From assembly GCA_023461495.1 (NCBI GenBank), contig JAEYLA010000273.1, forward strand, positions 1 to 9,490: 9,490 nucleotides of DNA, read 5' to 3'. The notes under the pieces were generated by a model, which saw nothing but the letters and a program-made list of their open reading frames with translations, ran no database searches and was not told where the DNA came from. This DNA comes from Bacillota bacterium (GTDB taxonomy: Bacteria > Bacillota > Clostridia > Christensenellales > CAG-138). Shown here one piece after another: positions 6,393-9,490 of this stretch. The translations under genes were made by a program, and so were the position numbers. Numbering within the stretch: position 1 is the stretch's first letter; every line of letters begins with the position of its first letter.

Positions 6393-6421
6393 TTGACATA
6401 TGTCATGACGCATGTTATTGT
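6393..6421 (+). promoter_or_regulatory. Promoter of the second (class II aldolase to ALDH) operon
   Basis: TTGACA (6393-6398) is followed after 17 nt by TATTGT (6416-6421), a moderate -10. Start of transcription would be near 6428, leaving a leader of about 85 nt. No intrinsic terminator is visible between the second SDR stop and this promoter, so read-through from the first operon is also possible and this may be a secondary, internally regulated start. Confidence 0.6.
6394..6417 (+). promoter_or_regulatory. Tandem operator-like element overlapping the second promoter
   Basis: TGACATATGTCA (6394-6405), a perfect 12-nt palindrome, is followed directly by TGACGCATGTTA (6406-6417). This 24-bp element matches the one at 2898-2921 at 20 of 24 positions. 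It covers most of the -35 box and reaches the -10, so binding would exclude RNA polymerase. Confidence 0.68.
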
Positions 6422-6431
6422 ATGAATAACA
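6413..6431 (+). repeat. 7-bp inverted repeat at the second promoter
   Basis: TGTTATT (6413-6419) and AATAACA (6425-6431) are perfect inverted copies with a 5-nt gap. The repeat spans the predicted -10 box and start of transcription. It may be an additional operator for a different factor, or a chance AT-rich match. Confidence 0.45.
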
Positions 6432-6438
6432 AATGAAA

Positions 6439-6450
6439 TGGCAAATGTCA
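6439..6450 (+). promoter_or_regulatory. Third operator-like palindrome in the second promoter region
   Basis: TGGCAAATGTCA differs by one base from TGACAAATGTCA at 2898-2909. It lies about 12 nt downstream of the predicted transcription start, so this region has sites both over and after the promoter. Confidence 0.55.
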
Positions 6451-6512
6451 AAGTCCGTTTAAAACAAGCCTTGTCTACCTAAAAAACATATTTTTTCGGG
6501 AGTGTGCGGGAT

Positions 6513-7169
6513 ATGTATGAAGCGCAAAAGCGTGAGGTGATCCATACGGCGCTGGAGATGAAATTTAGCAGGCTCATCAGCCTGTCCGGCGGGAATGTGT
6601 CTATGCGCATGCCAAACGGCCACATCCTTGTGACGCCGTCGGGCATGTCCTACGAGGGCATGCAGGAAGGGGATATCATCGTCATCGATGCGGCGGGAAA
6701 CCGCATAGAGGGTACGCTCCGCGAATCGGTGGATACTGTGGCGCTGCTCTATATATTCGCGCATATGCCGCATGTCAATGCCATCATACACACCCACCAG
6801 CCGTATGCAACGGCTGCGGGACTCCTTGGCGATGTCCTTCCCGCGGCGGTGACAACGCTTGCAAACGTCACCCTGGGGCCCGTCAACGTAGCGCCGTACT
6901 GCTCCGCCGCAAGCGAGGATATGGGCATACAGACGGTCAGGTACATTGGGGACCGCCGCGCGGTCATCCTAAAGCACCACGGCGTCATCGCCGTGGGTGC
7001 GGACCTCAAGGAGGCGCTTTACGCGGCCGTCTATATGGAGGATGCGGCGATCACCTATCTTGCCGCCAAGGCGGCAGGCGAGCCTGCCATTATGACGGCG
7101 GAGCAGGTGGAGGATGCCGTAAACATCCACAGAACCTATGGCCAGCCGAAGAAAGCCCATGGAGCATGA
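6513..7169 (+). CDS. Class II aldolase/adducin-family sugar-phosphate aldolase (FucA-like)
   Basis: A 218-residue zinc-dependent aldolase of FucA length. Seen: SGGNVSMR (25-32), VTPSGMSYEGM (40-50), the metal pair HTH at 93-95, and the third metal histidine H156 in LKHHGVIAVG. The residue corresponding to FucA Glu73, 19 residues before the first metal histidine, is D74 in ESVDT, as in the related AraD epimerases. However, the THAD motif of AraD is absent, so aldol cleavage of a ketose 1-phosphate to DHAP and a short aldehyde (lactaldehyde, acetaldehyde or glycolaldehyde) is the best guess. The ATG at 6513 is preferred because CGGGAG (6497-6502) precedes it by 10 nt; an in-frame GTG at 6504 is too close to that site. 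The gene overlaps PduL and begins the second operon. No N-terminal targeting helix is evident, though a C-terminal helix around residues 195-206 is possible. Confidence 0.87.
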   Translation: MYEAQKREVIHTALEMKFSRLISLSGGNVSMRMPNGHILVTPSGMSYEGMQEGDIIVIDAAGNRIEGTLRESVDTVALLYIFAHMPHVNAIIHTHQPYATAAGLLGDVLPAAVTTLANVTLGPVNVAPYCSAASEDMGIQTVRYIGDRRAVILKHHGVIAVGADLKEALYAAVYMEDAAITYLAAKAAGEPAIMTAEQVEDAVNIHRTYGQPKKAHGA

Positions 7170-7800
7170 GGCGATCAGGCGGCAGGTGATGCTTGCCGTA
7201 GCAAAAGAGCTTTGTCAGAGCGGGCAGGGACGGTATGTGCCTGCGGCGATTTCCGCGCGCCACGTACACCTGTGCGAGACGGATCTCCTGACATTGTTCG
7301 GCAAAGGGCATGTGCTGAAAAAAGAGCGGGAGCTTGTGCAGCCCGGGCAATATGTGTGTGCGGAAAAGGTGGCGTTTGTCGGGAAGAAGGGCCGTATCGA
7401 CGGCATACGCGTGCTTGGGCCGTTGCGCGGACAGACGCAGGTGGAGCTCTCGCTGACGGATTGCTACAAGGCAGGGATCTCGCCCGCCATCCGGATGTCC
7501 GGAGCGCTCCGGGAGACCCCCGGCGGAACGCTGGTTGGCCCTATGGGCGAGGTTGCGCTCACGGCGGGCGTGATTGTAGCGGCGCGGCATTTGCATCTTT
7601 CGGCGGCGCAGGCGGCCCTATATGGCTTGAAAGACGGTGATGTGGTGGACGTGAAGGCAGCAGGGCCGCGTGGTGTGATCTTCTCCAACGTACTTGTGCG
7701 CGCGGGAGAAGGGCATGAGATGGAACTGCATCTGGATACGGATGAAGCCAATGCGGCGGGACTTTTTTGTGGCGGCCTTGTAGAACTCATCGGGCCATGA
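7159..7800 (+). CDS. pduL: Phosphate propanoyltransferase PduL
   Basis: A 213-residue PduL. The enzyme converts an acyl-CoA and phosphate into an acyl phosphate and free CoA, recycling CoA inside BMCs. Both repeats of the fold are visible: SARHVHL (32-38) and AARHLHL (141-147) supply metal histidines, with a further one at H191 in MELHLDTDEANAAG. VLGPLRGQTQVELS (85-98) holds the arginine and glutamate (R90, E96) that line the active site in known PduL structures. The N-terminal helix EAIRRQVMLAVAKEL looks like an encapsulation peptide. The start is uncertain: ATG 7159 overlaps the aldolase by 11 nt with only a weak GAAGAAAG upstream, while an in-frame ATG at 7138 would add seven residues. The overlap implies translational coupling to the aldolase. 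Confidence 0.94.
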   Translation: MEHEAIRRQVMLAVAKELCQSGQGRYVPAAISARHVHLCETDLLTLFGKGHVLKKERELVQPGQYVCAEKVAFVGKKGRIDGIRVLGPLRGQTQVELSLTDCYKAGISPAIRMSGALRETPGGTLVGPMGEVALTAGVIVAARHLHLSAAQAALYGLKDGDVVDVKAAGPRGVIFSNVLVRAGEGHEMELHLDTDEANAAGLFCGGLVELIGP

Positions 7801-7811
7801 CGGGAGGAAAC

Positions 7812-8474
7812 ATGGTTGAAGAAGAACTGATTGCGCGTATTACGCGGGAGGTTCTCTCCCGCATCCCTAACGGCGCGGATGCACCGCAGCAAAAGACATT
7901 GCTGGTGTTTGCGGGCTACGCCTATGAACAGGCCCGGGTTGCGGAGCATCTTGCAAAACAGTATGGCAGCGCGGATTGCGCGCTCTTTGGGGACGCGGCG
8001 GTTAGCAACCCCGCGCTTGCATTGCTGGAAACCGGCACGCAGGCCCAAAGACGGCGGCTTGTTGAACGGCTTTCCGGGTATGAAACGGTCGTCGCCGTAA
8101 CGCCCCCGCTTGAGTATCTTTCCGCGGCGGCCGATGGGGACGACTCGCGCCTGGACGTGGCGCTGCTGCTGCGTCCGCTGCTGTGGCGTAAAAAAACCGT
8201 GCTGCTGCTGGACTTTGTTCCGCCCAAAAACAAGCGCGGGTTTGCGCGCCTGACGGATAGCCTGGAAACGCTCGGAGAGATGGGGGCTATCATCGAAACG
8301 CTGCCGCAGCAGGACAACGCTGCAAGGGGCGGCGAAGCAAAGAAGATTGTCACCGCAGAGGATATCCGGGATGCCGCGGCTGGAAGCGGCTATATCCGCA
8401 TCGCGTCGGGCGCGATCGTGACGCATCTTGCAGCCGATATGGCAAAGGAACTTGACGTGAGAATAGAAGGGTAA
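7812..8474 (+). CDS. BMC-associated protein of unknown function with N-terminal targeting helix
   Basis: A 220-residue protein that I do not recognise with certainty. Residues 1-18 (MVEEELIARITREVLSRI) closely resemble the DeoC targeting helix, and a short linker follows. The middle has an alternating hydrophobic strand/helix pattern (TLLVFAGYAYEQARVAEHL, VVAVTPPLEYL, KTVLLLDFVPP), suggesting a Rossmann- or flavodoxin-like fold of the flavoprotein type seen in some BMC loci. The C-terminus KIVTAEDIRDA...IVTHLAADMAKELDVRIEG follows a pattern I associate with BMC accessory proteins (ITEKDV...IVTPLAKDLAKE). Cofactor-binding residues cannot be assigned by eye. The ATG at 7812 follows GGGAGGA (7802-7808); an upstream in-frame ATG at 7767 would put a Trp/Arg/Pro-rich stretch before the targeting helix. 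The gene begins 11 nt after PduL and ends 9 nt before EutN, so it is co-translated with core BMC genes. Confidence 0.82.
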   Translation: MVEEELIARITREVLSRIPNGADAPQQKTLLVFAGYAYEQARVAEHLAKQYGSADCALFGDAAVSNPALALLETGTQAQRRRLVERLSGYETVVAVTPPLEYLSAAADGDDSRLDVALLLRPLLWRKKTVLLLDFVPPKNKRGFARLTDSLETLGEMGAIIETLPQQDNAARGGEAKKIVTAEDIRDAAAGSGYIRIASGAIVTHLAADMAKELDVRIEG

Positions 8475-8483
8475 GGAAACGGC

Positions 8484-8792
8484 ATGCAGATTGCAAGAGT
8501 CAGAGGGAGCGTTGTAAGCACCAATAAGACGGAAAAGCTGCACGGCTTAAAGCTGCTTGTTGTCGTACCCATAGAGCTTGGCGCGTTTGAGGAAAAGGGC
8601 TCCCCCATTGTGGCGATCGATACCGTGGGCGCGGGCCCCGGGGAGGTCGTTATGCTTTGCGGGGGAAGCTCGTCCAGGCAAACGCCGCTGACGGAAAACA
8701 GGCCGTCGGATATGGCGATCGTGGCGATCATCGACTCGATCGAGATCGGCGGCAAAACGGTATTCAAAAAGTATGAGCAGGGCGACAGCTAA
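8484..8792 (+). CDS. BMC-P pentameric vertex protein (EutN/CcmL family)
   Basis: A 102-residue protein matching the EutN/CcmL/PduN family, whose pentamers cap the vertices of the BMC shell. Diagnostic features are the N-terminal MQIARVRGSVVSTNKTEKL, GLKLLVVVPI at 21-30, VAIDTVGAGPGEVVMLCGGSS (43-63), AIVAIIDSIEI and the closing GKTVFKK. The GAGPGEVV turn is the family hallmark. The ATG at 8484 has AAGGAAA upstream (8473-8479). Its position between the unknown cargo protein and the aldehyde dehydrogenase is usual for BMC operons. Confidence 0.96.
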   Translation: MQIARVRGSVVSTNKTEKLHGLKLLVVVPIELGAFEEKGSPIVAIDTVGAGPGEVVMLCGGSSSRQTPLTENRPSDMAIVAIIDSIEIGGKTVFKKYEQGDS

Positions 8793-8822
8793 AGCCCGTT
8801 TGGGTAGGAAAGAGGTGGCGGT

Positions 8823-9490
8823 ATGAGCCTGACGGATCAAGAAATACAACGCATTGTGGAGGATACACAAATGCGGTTGGTGCACGGGGAAGCAGCGGTG
8901 GCGCGGTGGCTTTGCGATACGATGGAAGAAGCGGTCGCCACGGCCGCTGCGGCCCAGCGTGCGCTGATGGGGCATACGCTTGCGGAGCGCGCGAACATGA
9001 TAGACGCCATGCGCCGCGCCGCGCGGGAAAACGTACGGCAGCTTTCGGAGCTGGCGCACCAGGAAACGGGCTATGGCAGCGTGGAGCATAAGGTGCTCAA
9101 GAACCTGCTGGCCATCGAAAAAACCCCCGGTGTAGAGGACCTGCATCCCGATGCGGTCTCGGGCGATTTTGGCCTGACACTCATGGAGAAAGCGCCTTTC
9201 GGGGTGATCGGCGCAATCACGCCTTCCACAAACCCCACGTCCACCGTCATCAACAACAGCATCAGCATGATTTCGGCGGGGAACGCGGTGGTATTTAACC
9301 CCCATCCAGCGGCAAAGCGCGCGTCTACCGAAGCGATGCGGATTTTAAATGAGGCGATCCAGGCGGCGGGCGGCCCCGCAACGCTCATCTGCACCGTGAA
9401 GGAGCCGACGCTTGAAACGGGCAAGGCGCTTATGGAGCATAAGATGGTGCCGCTCCTGGCCATTACCGGCGGGGAAGCGGTGGTGCGTGT
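8823..9490 (+). CDS. CoA-acylating aldehyde dehydrogenase (PduP/EutE-like), N-terminal part
   Basis: The frame stays open from the ATG at 8823 to the window edge, giving 222 codons of a protein normally about 460-500 residues long. Residues 3-18 (LTDQEIQRIVEDTQMRL) resemble the N-terminal targeting helix of PduP-type enzymes. The Rossmann part shows EKAPFGVIGAITPSTNPT and then NAVVFNPHPAAKR, the nucleotide/CoA-binding signatures of EutE, PduP and AdhE-type acylating dehydrogenases; catalytic NAHPS-type enzymes carry the same NPH.AA pattern. The enzyme oxidises an aldehyde with NAD and CoA to acyl-CoA, the substrate of PduL. The catalytic cysteine lies beyond the window and cannot be checked. 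AGAGGTGG (8811-8818) serves as ribosome binding site. It is linked to EutN by a 30-nt gap. Confidence 0.95.
   Translation, partial: MSLTDQEIQRIVEDTQMRLVHGEAAVARWLCDTMEEAVATAAAAQRALMGHTLAERANMIDAMRRAARENVRQLSELAHQETGYGSVEHKVLKNLLAIEKTPGVEDLHPDAVSGDFGLTLMEKAPFGVIGAITPSTNPTSTVINNSISMISAGNAVVFNPHPAAKRASTEAMRILNEAIQAAGGPATLICTVKEPTLETGKALMEHKMVPLLAITGGEAVVR

Larger units (their letters stand above)
6356..6512 (+). other. Regulatory intergenic region and mRNA leader between the two operons
   Basis: These 157 nt hold no gene. Besides the promoter and operator-like sites listed separately, the leader has AAAAAA (6481-6486) and TTTTTT (6491-6496) around CATA, immediately before the CGGGAG ribosome binding site. 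With CC (6478-6479) able to pair with GG (6498-6499) across a mismatch, a weak hairpin could hide the ribosome binding site. No terminator hairpin is seen after the SDR gene. Confidence 0.4.

Noticed and set aside
6513..7169. L-ribulose-5-phosphate 4-epimerase (AraD) as the identity of the class II aldolase-family protein
   Set aside because: The SVDT segment is AraD-like, but the THAD motif with the epimerase's catalytic aspartate is missing and the middle and C-terminal parts fit FucA-like aldolases better.
7464..8543. A 359-codon minus-strand frame across PduL and the unknown BMC protein
   Set aside because: It is a shadow of GC-rich coding DNA. The + strand frames carry the PduL metal motifs and a targeting helix; the minus product has no recognisable features.

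Overview
The window appears to come from an anaerobic, fermentative bacterium, most likely a fairly GC-rich member of the Clostridia. The evidence is SorC-type regulators, strong AGGAGG-like ribosome binding sites, compact polycistronic gene order and a bacterial microcompartment (BMC) locus with aldolases. By eye the base composition is roughly mid-to-high 50s % GC. The genus cannot be fixed from the sequence. All genes read on the + strand. No RNA gene, CRISPR array or insertion sequence is visible.

Layout. (1) 1-519: the C-terminal part of an FGGY-family carbohydrate kinase, resembling L-xylulokinase, followed by a GC-rich hairpin. (2) 586-2709: two tandem SorC-family sugar-responsive regulators, each followed by its own intrinsic terminator. 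(3) 2828-6355: a promoter region dense with operator-like palindromes, then an operon of five genes: an RPE-like sugar-phosphate epimerase, a sorbitol-6-phosphate-dehydrogenase-like SDR, a DeoC aldolase carrying a BMC targeting helix and a [4Fe-4S]-type cysteine tail, a BMC-H shell protein and a second SDR. (4) 6393-9490: a second operator-rich promoter region, then a class II aldolase, PduL phosphotransacylase, a BMC-associated protein of unknown function, a EutN/CcmL vertex protein and the start of a CoA-acylating aldehyde dehydrogenase that runs off the window.

How the genes may work together (inference). Sugars or polyols are oxidised, phosphorylated and epimerised by the kinase, SDRs and epimerase. 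Two aldolases then cleave a phosphorylated sugar to a triose phosphate plus a short aldehyde. The aldehyde is converted to acyl-CoA by the aldehyde dehydrogenase and to acyl phosphate by PduL inside a protein shell. The combination resembles BMCs that use sugar phosphates or fucose/rhamnose, but here a DeoC and a class II aldolase sit side by side. No diol dehydratase is present in the window, so the identity of the aldehyde is open.

The most noteworthy signals are the DeoC protein with a C-terminal CxxCxxCxxxCP motif, a family of ACAwATGT-centred palindromes at three regulatory regions (including a 24-bp tandem element shared by two promoters), an RPE-like enzyme with a changed signature loop, and an unassigned BMC protein with a predicted targeting helix.
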